Origin: Nostoc sp. KVJ3
GTDB lineage: Bacteria; Cyanobacteriota; Cyanobacteriia; Cyanobacteriales; Nostocaceae
Reading direction: 5' to 3'
DNA: 64,000 nt
Assembly: GCF_026127265.1 (NCBI RefSeq)
Contig: NZ_WWFG01000016.1
Span: forward strand, 5,103-69,102
The notes below the pieces were generated by a model that saw only the letters and a list, made by a program, of their open reading frames with translations, made no database searches and was not told the origin of the DNA. The translations under genes and the position numbers were made by a program. Of the stretch, positions 11,231-19,610 are shown in pieces. Numbering within the stretch: the stretch's first letter is position 1; the number at the start of each line of letters is the position of its first letter.

Positions 11231-14200
11231 ACTTCAGTAGGCAGACAACTCAGTACAATCATCAGCAGTGAAGCCCTAACAGCCGGGCTACAGAAATTCA
11301 AAACTCGCCGCATCGCCCTACTACCAAGAACTTCGGTAACTTCCGCAATCCCATCTAGGGAAGTTGGGAGTGATGATTCTGATTCAGCAATCAACATCGG
11401 GAAGTATGTACGGGCTAACCACTTTTCATCGTCGTCTAAGTCAGCCAAATTTTTATTACTACCGCTATTAAGACTATCTAATAGCAGGAGTAATAATTTT
11501 TTAAAGTGCTGCCAGCCCCCCCATCTCTGGGTAAATCGGCTCACCCAAGCTTGGGAGATTTCAGCAATATTCGCGATCGCGGGTTGGGTAATTTTCTGTT
11601 TTGACTGCCAAAGCTGCGTTAATGCGTTGACAATGGCGTGTCCTGTCTGCTCACTGGCTTTACCCGCTTCGGGGCAGAGTTGGAAAGCATCAACGCTTTC
11701 TAATTTAACTCCTGGTAATTCATCTAAAAGGAAATTGAGGTCATAGTCAGCGCAGAAGTAGAATGTTAGCTCCACATTGGAGCGACGATGAGCGCGTAAT
11801 CGCCCAATCTCTTGTATAATTTCTGCACGGATCAGGTCTGTGAGATACTTTTGGAAAGTGCTATTTTTATCTTCCAGGTTGACTGGTTCACCAGTCATCA
11901 CCTGATATTGTGCTGCTAAAACACCGATGTTCTGGTAAGGAATGCCAAAACTAGCGATCGCATCACACTCACTAAACCGATTAACACCACGCCCATCGAC
12001 AAAGTGACCGTATTCTGTGCGGCCCTCGGCTTGGGTTGCAATTTGTTTCCAATCGATAATCCCAAGGGTGGGGCAGAGTTCTTTCAAGGTTTCTTTGAGG
12101 GCATTAACACGAGCGCTTAGTGGAAGGGAGCGATTTTTGGGCAGTTTACCCAGTCCAGTGACGTTGACGACTTTTAAATTGCCATAGTCTGGGCGTTGTT
12201 GCTCAATTATTAACACAGGATCATTGATGCCCAGTTTCAATTTCAATTGCTGGGATTTGAATGTGGCATCAAGATAAATATTAAAGTTCGCTGATTTGGC
12301 CAATTCAGTATGCTTGGGGTTTCGGCGGTAAATGCTGAGTACACCCCATTGAGACTGAAAACTACCATCACCCTTCCAAGCTTCGAGAAAGTCAGGCAAC
12401 CAGTAATTAGGCAAGTCAAGAAACTCCCTGCCTGCCGTTCGTGCGCTGTCTTTAACTACCTTTTTGGCAGCATAACGAGCCGCAGAGCTTTTTTTGAGTT
12501 GTTTATCTTGGGTAATATCAATTGAGTCCAAGTCCTCTAAGAAAGTTAAATCAGGTTCTGAGGCTTGGCGAATCGCTTCGATATCTAAGCCTGTGGGGAA
12601 AGGGGGCAGCAGCGCTCGGATGCTGGCATCATCAAACCCGTAGCGGTCAGTGGATTTAAGTTGTTGAGTTAACAGTTGGTGTAAAACTAAGAGTGCAGGT
12701 TGCAGCTGTGATAGAAGATTTGGTTCTAACAGTAGCAGTTTGCCCACGGTGGTTTCAAAATCACCTCGGTTCACATCAACGCTCCGCACGGGCTTGATGA
12801 GTGTGCCAGCTTCTTCCCATAACCGCCCAACGGTGAAAGTTTGTTCAGCAGCATTAGTTAAGGTAACAGGGGTAGAGTCTGGGTGCGCTCTGAGTTCAGA
12901 ATAATTTTGAATTGCACTGCGCTTTTGAAAGCGGAAGCCAAAACCGTCCCCGTAAGCAAAACGGCACTGATTCTTAAGGGAACAACCGCCACAGATGGGG
13001 CTGATGCCGCTCTCTTCAAAATCAAGGCTGCTAAAATTCTTGTTGCGGAAGGCGTTAAATAAGTAAGTTCTGTGACAATTGCCGTCAGTGTCGGCAGTCT
13101 CACCCGCTTTAGTCCACAGTTTAAAGTCTTCACCAAGGGGAGTTTTGCGGGTGGGATCTAGTTTAAAGCCGTTGTGTCGCACTGGCAGGTCAACAAAATT
13201 CGTCTCAATGGGCAGTGTGGATGGGTTTCTGTGGTTGGCATCCTGGTAAATTAATTTATCAACGCCGAATAACCCCGCCGTCAATTGCCCCGCGTTGTAA
13301 GACTTACCTAGTCCAGGGTGAGAATTATCTAAGATTTGTGTCCAGCCCTTAGAAACAGCTTCCACCCAAGCAGCAATATGTTCCTCTGGCTGGCAAGAGA
13401 TAGAGATATTGCCTGTAATTTCGCTTCTTAAAGGTATATTGCCTCTGTTGTAGATAATTACATTGGGCGAAGGCGTGTCAATTTCGGGTAAGGGCTGCGG
13501 TGATGGGGGCGCTTTAAATCCTTTAAATATCGAACTAAATGGAGCGATCGCTTGCTTTAATAAATTTTGGAAGCTGCTCAAGTCCTCTTTGACTCGCCCA
13601 AGCTCCCACTGTTCACGGTTAATTACTCCTTGGTCGCGTTCGTTATATTCATACTGCCGTTGCGGGAAGCGAAAACCATACTGTTTGGCAATGTGAAACA
13701 GTGTTCCGATCGTAATTCCCCCACGCCGAAAACTGCGAATCTTAGCGTGGATGTTCCAAGTTGAGCCTTTGATGCTGGGCGACCACTGCTCGGCTATAAT
13801 TTCCGCCTCAGATGCCCCATAATGGTTAACCAGTGCCATCAACACCTGACGGCATTCGTCATAATTGCCGCTTCCTGGGGTGCGTGGTGGGATGAATGAA
13901 AGCGCGTTCTGGATTAGCTGGTCAATGTCCCAGCCTTCAGTTAGGGAAACCTCACGCCACTCTTTACGCCGTGACTCAATTTCCTGAATTCGTAGCTGAT
14001 ACTCAATACGCTCCTGTTGCGCGATCGCGATCGCTTCACTTATCCATTCTGCTGGTAAAGTGGCTTCAGGGTTGACTAGCGGGAATTCGGCTTCTGTACT
14101 GCCGTAGAAAACACGACTTGCATCCTTACAAGCTGGGTCATGGGGCAACTGCTGCATGAGGAAGCGCGTACAAGCTTCTACAGTATCAGCGCCTTGGACA

Positions 14201-14718
14201 TATTCGGGCAGAAGGAAAACCAACCGGAATTTATGCCAGTCTGGTTTATGACTGGCAGTAGTGTAAATTAAAGCACAGTGTTTTTTAATGAAGGGATGGG
14301 CTAGGGCTTCTGAGATCGTTAATTGGTGATCGTAAACTTTGATAGAATTACCGTTTGCGTCCAGTATTGGTTTGCCGTCCTCATCACGGGCGACATCGGA
14401 ATTATCGATGTCGAGGAGCAACCATTGAGAACCGATGACATTGGCCTTGCTTCGCCATTTCCCCCCTAACAGTCCGGCACAGATGGCGTGACCTGCTTTA
14501 ATATGTTGCTGGACATCGGCTAGAGTGCCCTCTACATCAATGAAGTTACCGGCCAGCTTCTTAAAGTCCCAGTCTTTGTTTGTGCCAGTTGCGTTAAACG
14601 CAAACTTGATTATGCGACTCTCAATCAACTCAAGTTTTGTCAAAGCAGCAGAATTTGCCCCTTGAGCATCTGCTGATTGCGCCGATACTGAGTGATTAAA
14701 TTGTTGTAATGGTGACAT
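11170..14718 (-). CDS. Plasmid replication protein, CyRepA1-like primase-helicase
   Basis: An 1182-aa protein resembling the CyRepA1 family of cyanobacterial plasmid replication initiators. The N-terminal part has primase-polymerase features: WLLLDIDNSD with the metal-binding D103/D105, then WHKFRLVFLLPE near 161-172 and ASRVFYGS near 200. A PriCT-like segment follows at about 265-350. A P-loop, HPGLGKSYNAG, lies near 467-477. A cysteine cluster (CGGCSLKNQC) is near residue 585, and a helicase-like QEIGRLRAHRR motif is near residue 1000. It would prime and unwind DNA at the plasmid origin. It is intact here; the right copy is truncated by the window end and riddled with one-base deletions. 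The upstream region (14719-14981) holds a palindrome that may be its operator or part of the origin. Confidence 0.75.
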   Translation of the reverse strand: MSPLQQFNHSVSAQSADAQGANSAALTKLELIESRIIKFAFNATGTNKDWDFKKLAGNFIDVEGTLADVQQHIKAGHAICAGLLGGKWRSKANVIGSQWLLLDIDNSDVARDEDGKPILDANGNSIKVYDHQLTISEALAHPFIKKHCALIYTTASHKPDWHKFRLVFLLPEYVQGADTVEACTRFLMQQLPHDPACKDASRVFYGSTEAEFPLVNPEATLPAEWISEAIAIAQQERIEYQLRIQEIESRRKEWREVSLTEGWDIDQLIQNALSFIPPRTPGSGNYDECRQVLMALVNHYGASEAEIIAEQWSPSIKGSTWNIHAKIRSFRRGGITIGTLFHIAKQYGFRFPQRQYEYNERDQGVINREQWELGRVKEDLSSFQNLLKQAIAPFSSIFKGFKAPPSPQPLPEIDTPSPNVIIYNRGNIPLRSEITGNISISCQPEEHIAAWVEAVSKGWTQILDNSHPGLGKSYNAGQLTAGLFGVDKLIYQDANHRNPSTLPIETNFVDLPVRHNGFKLDPTRKTPLGEDFKLWTKAGETADTDGNCHRTYLFNAFRNKNFSSLDFEESGISPICGGCSLKNQCRFAYGDGFGFRFQKRSAIQNYSELRAHPDSTPVTLTNAAEQTFTVGRLWEEAGTLIKPVRSVDVNRGDFETTVGKLLLLEPNLLSQLQPALLVLHQLLTQQLKSTDRYGFDDASIRALLPPFPTGLDIEAIRQASEPDLTFLEDLDSIDITQDKQLKKSSAARYAAKKVVKDSARTAGREFLDLPNYWLPDFLEAWKGDGSFQSQWGVLSIYRRNPKHTELAKSANFNIYLDATFKSQQLKLKLGINDPVLIIEQQRPDYGNLKVVNVTGLGKLPKNRSLPLSARVNALKETLKELCPTLGIIDWKQIATQAEGRTEYGHFVDGRGVNRFSECDAIASFGIPYQNIGVLAAQYQVMTGEPVNLEDKNSTFQKYLTDLIRAEIIQEIGRLRAHRRSNVELTFYFCADYDLNFLLDELPGVKLESVDAFQLCPEAGKASEQTGHAIVNALTQLWQSKQKITQPAIANIAEISQAWVSRFTQRWGGWQHFKKLLLLLLDSLNSGSNKNLADLDDDEKWLARTYFPMLIAESESSLPTSLDGIAEVTEVLGSRAMRRVLNFCSPAVRASLLMIVLSCLPTEVYSISVSSISGSLAEPALSP

Positions 14719-14981
14719 GAAATATTCCTCCTGAAGTGTGTTGGAGGAATTGGAGCTATCCCGAAAGTAATCTTTTAGTACAAACGTTCAAAAATATAAT
14801 TTGATAAAATTTCTCAAACGCTGTTTACATCTGGTGAGCCAGTGTGTACATTGGCTTTACACCCAATCATGTACGATAAAATTACTGTTAGGGATATTAA
14901 TTAGGCTTCGACACCCGATAACCCCAATTCCGTTTGAAAACCCTGCTGTCTCGTCGAGACGTGGGGTTTTCAGTTTTTAGT
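14719..14981. promoter_or_regulatory. rep upstream region, candidate operator or origin
   Basis: This is the 263-base gap upstream of rep (minus strand). At 14837-14856 an imperfect 20-base palindrome, AGCCAGTG...ACATTGGCT, pairs at 8 of 10 positions. A nearby CATGTACG repeats its GTAC centre. The region is AT-rich (14775-14820), as expected of a promoter or melting region. A hairpin follows at 14936-14971. Confidence 0.4.
14936..14971. terminator. Strong hairpin between two minus-strand genes
   Basis: The outer arms GAAAACCC and GGGTTTTC enclose the inner arms GTCTCG and CGAGAC. The structure sits 11 bases past the stop of the upstream minus-strand gene. On the plus strand it is followed by AGTTTTT. 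It probably ends transcription of the 14982-15707 gene before rep. Confidence 0.6.
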
Positions 14982-15707
14982 CTATTCGTACTTGGCTAAC
15001 CAAGCCTTGACAAACTCGGTGACTTCCTCCTGTTGAATAACAAATGCAGTACCTTTTCTCCTGAGAGCTAGAAGTCTCATACTTCCGATCGCAGAATAAA
15101 GATGTGGATTGTGATCACTAGCCGCCTTGGTAGGAGGCCATAAGACCAAAACTTTTACTGTCGGCGTTTTTGTCACCTCTTTCGAGGACATTCCGAACAA
15201 GGCTCTATTTTTAGTTAGCCATCTCTCATAATCCGATAGCTCAACCAGTGGACAGGGTTTCCAGGTGGTTAAACCACTTTTATTCTTCTTTTTGACCTGG
15301 AGAATTTCTTTGGTTTCGTTGTAGACAACCTCACTATCTCCCCGCGAACGAATAGAGATAAACAAGTGCGCCTTTTGTGGAAACCTGATAAACAAGTCGA
15401 TAGGGTTCTTATCTTCTGGCTTAAGCACCGGAAAGACTTGTATCCCAAGGCTTTTAAACTCATTCAAAAGTACAGCTGTTAATTTTTCCAACCGCGCCAG
15501 TTTTTGAATTGCTACCAATGGCTTGTAAGCCAATCCAAAAAGAACCCAGCCAAATGGATGAACTATGCCTCCTGTAGCCAGCGCAGCACCACCAGCCGCT
15601 AGAGCTTGAGTGGACGCATAATCTTTCGCCTCCCTAAGCATCTCTAATGCCGGTTCGTTGTGCGGCGGGAGTTGAAAATCGGTTGGTGAGTCTTTCACTG
15701 TAGTCAT
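14982..15707 (-). CDS. Plasmid protein of unknown function, possible nuclease-like fold
   Basis: A 241-aa protein when started at the ATG at 15707 (MTTVKDSP); the open frame continues upstream to 15905, but that part overlaps the neighbouring gene and has low-complexity composition. A glycine/alanine-rich hydrophobic stretch (AAGGAALATGGIVHPFGWVL) lies near residues 35-55 and may be a membrane hairpin. The middle part, PIDLFIRFP...FISIRS followed by LQVKKKN, has an alternating strand pattern with D and K residues that faintly resembles a PD-(D/E)XK core. I do not recognise the family. It lies downstream of the ribbon-helix-helix gene on the same strand. Confidence 0.55.
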   Translation of the reverse strand: MTTVKDSPTDFQLPPHNEPALEMLREAKDYASTQALAAGGAALATGGIVHPFGWVLFGLAYKPLVAIQKLARLEKLTAVLLNEFKSLGIQVFPVLKPEDKNPIDLFIRFPQKAHLFISIRSRGDSEVVYNETKEILQVKKKNKSGLTTWKPCPLVELSDYERWLTKNRALFGMSSKEVTKTPTVKVLVLWPPTKAASDHNPHLYSAIGSMRLLALRRKGTAFVIQQEEVTEFVKAWLAKYE

Positions 15708-15852
15708 TGGAGACAACAAAATTAATGATGTGAAATTATACGAACTGTACCGATAGTAATGTTTGACACTGGATTTTGAGCAAATAGTCCTACTTTCTGT
15801 AACTAGGCCAGAATTTCCCTTAGAGCGTTTTTTTCTGATTGGCTTTGTTTGG

Positions 15853-16086
15853 TCATGCTGTACCCTTACCTTTTTTGCCCTTGGGTGTGGAGGAAGGTTG
15901 CTCATGATTTGCTAGCCAAAGGCTAATTGCTTCATCTAGTGCATCGCTTTGGGTTATTTGCAAAGCAGTGCAAGCAATTTTAAAGTTTAAAGCTTTCTCC
16001 TTCGGTATGTACCCGCTAACTTGAGTGAAATTTGGATCGTCTCGTCTTGTTACCACATCACTGTTTTCTATTTGTTCTGAAAACAT
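15853..16086 (-). CDS. Ribbon-helix-helix DNA-binding protein, possible ParR-like
   Basis: A 77-aa protein. The segment VSGYIPKEKALNFKIACTAL, followed by QITQSDALDEAISLWLANHE, fits a ribbon-helix-helix fold: one strand, then two helices. The C-terminus is a basic tail (PKGKKGKGTA). It is transcribed divergently from the actin-like parM gene, with a palindrome (16125-16144) between them. In ParMRC systems ParR is an RHH protein that binds repeats near the promoter and couples DNA to ParM filaments; this protein could have that role or simply be a repressor. The divergent layout differs from the classical parC-parM-parR order. Confidence 0.65.
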   Translation of the reverse strand: MFSEQIENSDVVTRRDDPNFTQVSGYIPKEKALNFKIACTALQITQSDALDEAISLWLANHEQPSSTPKGKKGKGTA

Positions 16087-16307
16087 TTTGACATTATCTC
16101 AAGAAAATTAGTAAAACATTACTTCATTACTTCATGAAGCAATGCTATCATAACACTAGGAAGCCAAAAAACGACGCATAACATAGGTGACAGAAGCCGG
16201 AAAGCGAAGTGATGGCAAGCCCCCAACTGGATATGTGGATTTAAAGCGATTTAGCCTCTAAATTCTGCAAAGCCAGAAAAAACAAGACTTTAACAATCAT
16301 CTGAACC
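16087..16307. promoter_or_regulatory. Divergent promoter region with RHH-type operator
   Basis: At 16125-16144 the sequence CATTACTTCATGAAGCAATG is a palindrome matching at 9 of 10 pairs. A further half-site, CATTACTTCAT, overlaps it on the left (16117-16127). Its place between the RHH gene and parM makes it a good candidate operator or centromere. Confidence 0.5.
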
Positions 16308-17423
16308 ATGACAGCTATATATTCCAATGCCAAAAATTGGCTAGTCCAAGCAGACTTGTTAGCCAAATCCGGGCTAACTGACCTCACCGCTGGAAAAGAC
16401 TCAGGTGCAGGGTATGGGAAGGCAATCATCGGTGATTTTTCTATCATGATGCCTGCCGCATACTCACTTGTTCGCAATCGAAACATCATGCATCACGAAA
16501 CCATCTCAAAAGATGGGGCATGGGTGCGATATGTAGAAGGTTCACGCCTGGACTTAAAAGACGTTCAATTCTTCTGGGGCAGTGCAGCGATCGCTCAAAC
16601 TGACCACACTCTGTTACACGACGACAAAGCCAAAAAAGCAGAACTGGCATTAGAAAGCATTCTTGCAGACTTAGCAGTTCTCAACATTCCTCATGGAGTC
16701 AAGCTAGAAATTAGTTTGAGCAATCACAACCCAGAACGCTGGGCAACTGAGATTAAGCGCAGAGTTGAAGGGACTCACACCTTTGAACATCTGCACCCTG
16801 TAACCCGTTCCATTGTCAGCAAGACAGTTGACATCGTGGTGACAGGCATTTATCCCGAAGGTTTTGGAAGCATTGCCCACTGCTTATTCGGTGAAGCGTC
16901 CCTGGTGCTTGACCCCTCAGAATTAGCGATCGCACTCGATATCGGTTCATCAACTTGGTTGATTACCGTGTTTAACGGCAGTGGTGCAGTGATTGACCGT
17001 CACTTGATTGAAGGTGGAGCCGGTGAACTGCACTCGATGATTGCAGAAGCACTAGACAAACGAAACGACAGAGTAAGTCTGCTGTCCAAGGATGTGAAGC
17101 ACTCACCCAGCTTGGTGAACCAGGGGATTATCGAAGGCACTTTCACTTATGGCGGCAATCATCTCACAGGCAAGAAGTTTGAAACCGAGTACAGCCAGTG
17201 TCTAGATGAATGGTGGAGTAACAGGATTGAGAAATTCGCCAACTTTGTCACAGCAGGTAATTACCTTGATAGAGCGAAATACCTTGTCGCCTGGGGTGGG
17301 GGTGTTTCCTTGCCAGTGGTGGATCAGAACCTAGCCGATTTAGGTTTTGTGGTCTTGAATAATCCCCAATTCATCAATGCTTTGGGGTTGAAACTATTAA
17401 CTCAAATTGCAAAGGGAGCTTAA
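16308..17423 (+). CDS. parM: ParM-like actin-family protein
   Basis: A 371-aa protein of the ParM/StbA/actin-like ATPase group. The N-terminal segment TAGKDSGAGYGKAII (near 27-41) fits the first phosphate loop, and LAIALDIGSSTWLITVFNGSG (near 208-228) fits the start of the second domain's phosphate-2 region. The C-terminal YLVAWGGGVSLP matches the adenosine-binding GGG segment. Family members polymerise into filaments that push plasmid copies apart. It heads a plus-strand operon of tightly packed genes running to 21997. The divergent RHH gene may supply the DNA-binding partner. The downstream 77-aa protein is another candidate partner. Confidence 0.8.
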   Translation: MTAIYSNAKNWLVQADLLAKSGLTDLTAGKDSGAGYGKAIIGDFSIMMPAAYSLVRNRNIMHHETISKDGAWVRYVEGSRLDLKDVQFFWGSAAIAQTDHTLLHDDKAKKAELALESILADLAVLNIPHGVKLEISLSNHNPERWATEIKRRVEGTHTFEHLHPVTRSIVSKTVDIVVTGIYPEGFGSIAHCLFGEASLVLDPSELAIALDIGSSTWLITVFNGSGAVIDRHLIEGGAGELHSMIAEALDKRNDRVSLLSKDVKHSPSLVNQGIIEGTFTYGGNHLTGKKFETEYSQCLDEWWSNRIEKFANFVTAGNYLDRAKYLVAWGGGVSLPVVDQNLADLGFVVLNNPQFINALGLKLLTQIAKGA

Positions 17424-17426
17424 TTA

Positions 17427-17660
17427 ATGAATTACGAATCTCGGCGTATAACCATCTCCTACTTAGCAGTAATTGAATTGTGCAAGATTTTTGATTTACC
17501 CCAAGATGCACCGACACAGGCATTATCAGCAGGTGTAGAGAAGCTGATTTTTCAACACGGCAATGTGCAAGCATCACCCAAACCCGAAACAGTGCAATCT
17601 ACGCAGCCCAATAAATCGGCACTTAGCGCAATGGTCACTAATTTCAAGGGGGCAGCATGA
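17427..17660 (+). CDS. Small protein downstream of parM, unknown
   Basis: A 77-aa protein starting 3 bases after parM and overlapping the next gene by 4 bases, so it is certainly in the same transcription unit. The first half (RITISYLAVIELCKIFDLPQ) has a strand-helix look, with a possible ribbon-helix-helix at SYLAVIELCKIF...PTQALSAGVEKLIF. The second half is polar and probably flexible. From its position it could be an adaptor of the ParM-like filament. Confidence 0.6.
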   Translation: MNYESRRITISYLAVIELCKIFDLPQDAPTQALSAGVEKLIFQHGNVQASPKPETVQSTQPNKSALSAMVTNFKGAA

Positions 17661-17881
17661 CCAAATCCAGATTCAGAAACACGGTTTTAGGCATTGGAGC
17701 AACAGCAGCAGCGTTAGCCGTTGGCTACTTCGGAGTGCAGTACTTTGGCAGAAACAATATGTTCACCATCGCCGCAGCTGTCGGGGGTGCAGGGGCCATC
17801 AGCTATGTACTTCAAAAGCCGAACCAGCCACAATCCCCAGCCGCACCAGTAAAAACCCAAAGGAGAAGAAACAAATCATGA
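17657..17881 (+). CDS. Small membrane protein in the parM operon
   Basis: A 74-aa protein with two short hydrophobic segments: residues 9-27 (TVLGIGATAAALAVGYFGV) and 36-52 (FTIAAAVGGAGAISYVL). The tail is basic and proline-rich, ending QRRRNKS. It overlaps the genes on both sides by 4 bases. It is likely an inner-membrane component; no family recognised. Confidence 0.65.
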   Translation: MTKSRFRNTVLGIGATAAALAVGYFGVQYFGRNNMFTIAAAVGGAGAISYVLQKPNQPQSPAAPVKTQRRRNKS

Positions 17882-18114
17882 GCCACCAAGACACCGTGCA
17901 GACACAACCATCGCTAACAACAACCGAAATTATGACCATCATCCTCGGTTGCGAACAGACTCTAAGGTTCGTGCAAGCATCTCCCAATTACAAGCAAATC
18001 GAAGCCTCCGAGCGGTTCAGTACATCGAATGACTTAAAGATGGGCGATGCAGTCCAAGCCTTGATGGAGATTCACGAAGCCATCCTAAATATCGAGTTTT
18101 ATTCGCAAGTTTGA
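17878..18114 (+). CDS. Small soluble protein in the parM operon
   Basis: A 78-aa protein starting at the ATG that overlaps the previous stop (ATGA). It is mostly helical by eye, with a central TIILGCEQTLRFVQASPNYK and a C-terminal GDAVQALMEIHEAILNIEF. No family recognised. The open frame extends upstream in this phase, but the overlapping start and spacing favour this one. Confidence 0.6.
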   Translation: MSHQDTVQTQPSLTTTEIMTIILGCEQTLRFVQASPNYKQIEASERFSTSNDLKMGDAVQALMEIHEAILNIEFYSQV

Positions 18115-18125
18115 GGGACAAACTT

Positions 18126-18320
18126 ATGCTTTCAATGACAACCCTACAGCGTAATCATTTGTACGAATTCCGTGGTCAACAACTCCGCTACAGCCACCAG
18201 TCTAATTGTCGAGTCAATGCCCCTTTCATATTCAATGACTCGAAAGGCAGAAGAAAAGAATTAAGCCAAAACCAAGTGCAGAGAGAGGTTTTTGAATTAA
18301 ATGAGTTTTGTGAGAACTGA
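18126..18320 (+). CDS. Small basic protein in the parM operon
   Basis: A 64-aa protein beginning 11 bases after the preceding stop. It is rich in Arg, Gln and Asn (FRGQQLRYSHQSNCRVN) and ends in an acidic helix (VFELNEFCEN). No known domain. It is retained because of its tight operon spacing and full frame. Confidence 0.45.
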   Translation: MLSMTTLQRNHLYEFRGQQLRYSHQSNCRVNAPFIFNDSKGRRKELSQNQVQREVFELNEFCEN

Positions 18321-18415
18321 TGATGAAGCGATCGCACCTGCCGGCAAGCTTGGCGATCGCCTAATCAGGATGTATCTCTCGCCGCAAAAACGAAAGTACA
18401 AAAGGATTTTAACAA

Positions 18416-18859
18416 ATGGCACTCGATTATAGAAATCCCAACGATTGGGGCAAATCACCGCTAACTGACTCCGCCCTAAGAAAGCAGCAATTCAAAGCCG
18501 AAAATCCTGAACAATGGTCAGCAATGATTTCGGCGGATATTGAGGCACTTGACACACCAATATTCGAGAGTGAAGATTACCCACCCTTTACAGGAACGGA
18601 ATTTCTAGCAACTCATTCAACCATTGATGACCATCCATACTCTGCTGCATTTGGTCAATTCTTGGGTAATGGTATTGACGCGGACATTGCAAATATCTTG
18701 GCGTTTGGTGAGAACAGATTTGATTTAATTTCTGATGATTTTGACAACCCAGTAAGGCAATTAGCAACGAGAATTTATAGCCGATTTGAGGACATGGGGT
18801 ATTGGGATGAAGTACCAGACTCTGACGATGATATCGACTGCGACAACATACCTTATTAG
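18416..18859 (+). CDS. Acidic protein in the parM operon, unknown
   Basis: A 147-aa, strongly acidic protein; its last 25 residues include DSDDDIDCDN. There are no recognised motifs. It starts 95 bases after the previous gene; that gap contains two HIP1 octamers (near 18332 and 18353). It is followed after 12 bases by the coiled-coil gene, whose AGGAG ribosome site lies in the gap. It could be a DNA mimic or a partner protein; this is speculation. Confidence 0.6.
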   Translation: MALDYRNPNDWGKSPLTDSALRKQQFKAENPEQWSAMISADIEALDTPIFESEDYPPFTGTEFLATHSTIDDHPYSAAFGQFLGNGIDADIANILAFGENRFDLISDDFDNPVRQLATRIYSRFEDMGYWDEVPDSDDDIDCDNIPY

Positions 18860-18871
18860 GAGAATAACGCA

Positions 18872-19588
18872 ATGGACTTTGCAATACGTAATCCGGTACT
18901 TGGTCATGCAAGCCATATTGATGAAAAAGCGCAATCTTGGGGAGGATTTGAGTCTGATATTCTGGGCTATCTTTCAGATATAAATAAGCTCGAACAGTTT
19001 GCGGATTATGCGAATAATGCCCAAGAATTATCTGACAGACTAGAACCATTTTTGGACAACGCCAAGGTCGTCTTTGAGGCGATGGAGAAGTTGACCAAAG
19101 GGCAAGTAACTTGGACTGAACTTCGTAAACAATACGGTTCTCATGTAGCGGGTGCAATTGGTAAAATCCGTAAACTTAACTCCGAGTTCGATTCGGAGAT
19201 GGGCAAGATAGATGCCCAAGATAGAGCCGACTTGTTGCGAATTGATCAGAAACGTAAACACGCTTTAACTGAAGTTGCAGCCCAATTGCATCAAGATTTA
19301 CAAGCTGAACTTTGGCGGCATGAAAACAAAATCAGCAGCATAGAAAATAAGCAAACTGTGCAAGCTGAACGTCAAGCCATCACAACAGGACTGAGAGAGA
19401 AACGACAACAATTGTTAGCCCGTGCAAGGTTTGGCTCACGGGCATTAGAGCCTAATCTTGCTCCCCAAGAAGTGATACCAGTTACTAGCCAAACTTCTGC
19501 ACCATCTTCTAGTGTTTCTGCAACAGGAACAGTTCGCGGCTGGGGTGCAATGTTGGGTAACTTGTGGCAGAAGTTAGGCGATAGATAA
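18872..19588 (+). CDS. Coiled-coil protein in the parM operon
   Basis: A 238-aa protein with a good AGGAG ribosome site 9 bases upstream. Residues about 85-185 are rich in Lys, Glu, Gln and Ala with heptad-like spacing (RIDQKRKHALTEVAAQLHQ, then ENKISSIENKQTVQAERQA), so a long coiled coil is likely. The C-terminal 50 residues are Ser/Pro/Thr-rich and end in an amphipathic WGAMLGNLWQKLG. It may link membrane and filament components of this operon. No family recognised. Confidence 0.65.
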   Translation: MDFAIRNPVLGHASHIDEKAQSWGGFESDILGYLSDINKLEQFADYANNAQELSDRLEPFLDNAKVVFEAMEKLTKGQVTWTELRKQYGSHVAGAIGKIRKLNSEFDSEMGKIDAQDRADLLRIDQKRKHALTEVAAQLHQDLQAELWRHENKISSIENKQTVQAERQAITTGLREKRQQLLARARFGSRALEPNLAPQEVIPVTSQTSAPSSSVSATGTVRGWGAMLGNLWQKLGDR

Positions 19589-19610
19589 GTAATCAATAAA
19601 GGTAAGGCTG

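Larger units (their letters stand above)
1..14013. repeat. Left copy of a 14-kb terminal repeat (probable circular-contig overlap)
   Basis: This stretch matches 49982-64000 throughout in the same orientation, with the same gene order. Differences are nearly all single-base indels in homopolymer runs. The left copy is error-rich up to about 7.9 kb (broken tnpA, glycosyltransferase, relaxase and mobC), while its part from 7.9 to 14 kb has long intact genes. The right copy shows the opposite. Joining good copy to good copy (7917 to 57923) gives a circle of about 50,006 bp. The inference is that the replicon is circular and its ends were not trimmed; a real tandem duplication would not place errors at the two outer edges. 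Confidence 0.9.

Noticed and set aside
12310..12525. Plus-strand frames inside rep, and similar opposite-strand frames in large genes
   Set aside because: They are shadows of the coding strand, with no ribosome site or recognisable product.
1..14013. A genuine 14-kb tandem duplication
   Set aside because: The indel errors lie at the outer ends of the two copies, the inner parts are intact, and no unique DNA flanks the repeats. A contig overlap explains this better.
15708..15905. N-terminal extension of the 14982-15707 gene
   Set aside because: It overlaps the ribbon-helix-helix gene and has a composition unlike the rest. The ATG at 15707 is preferred.
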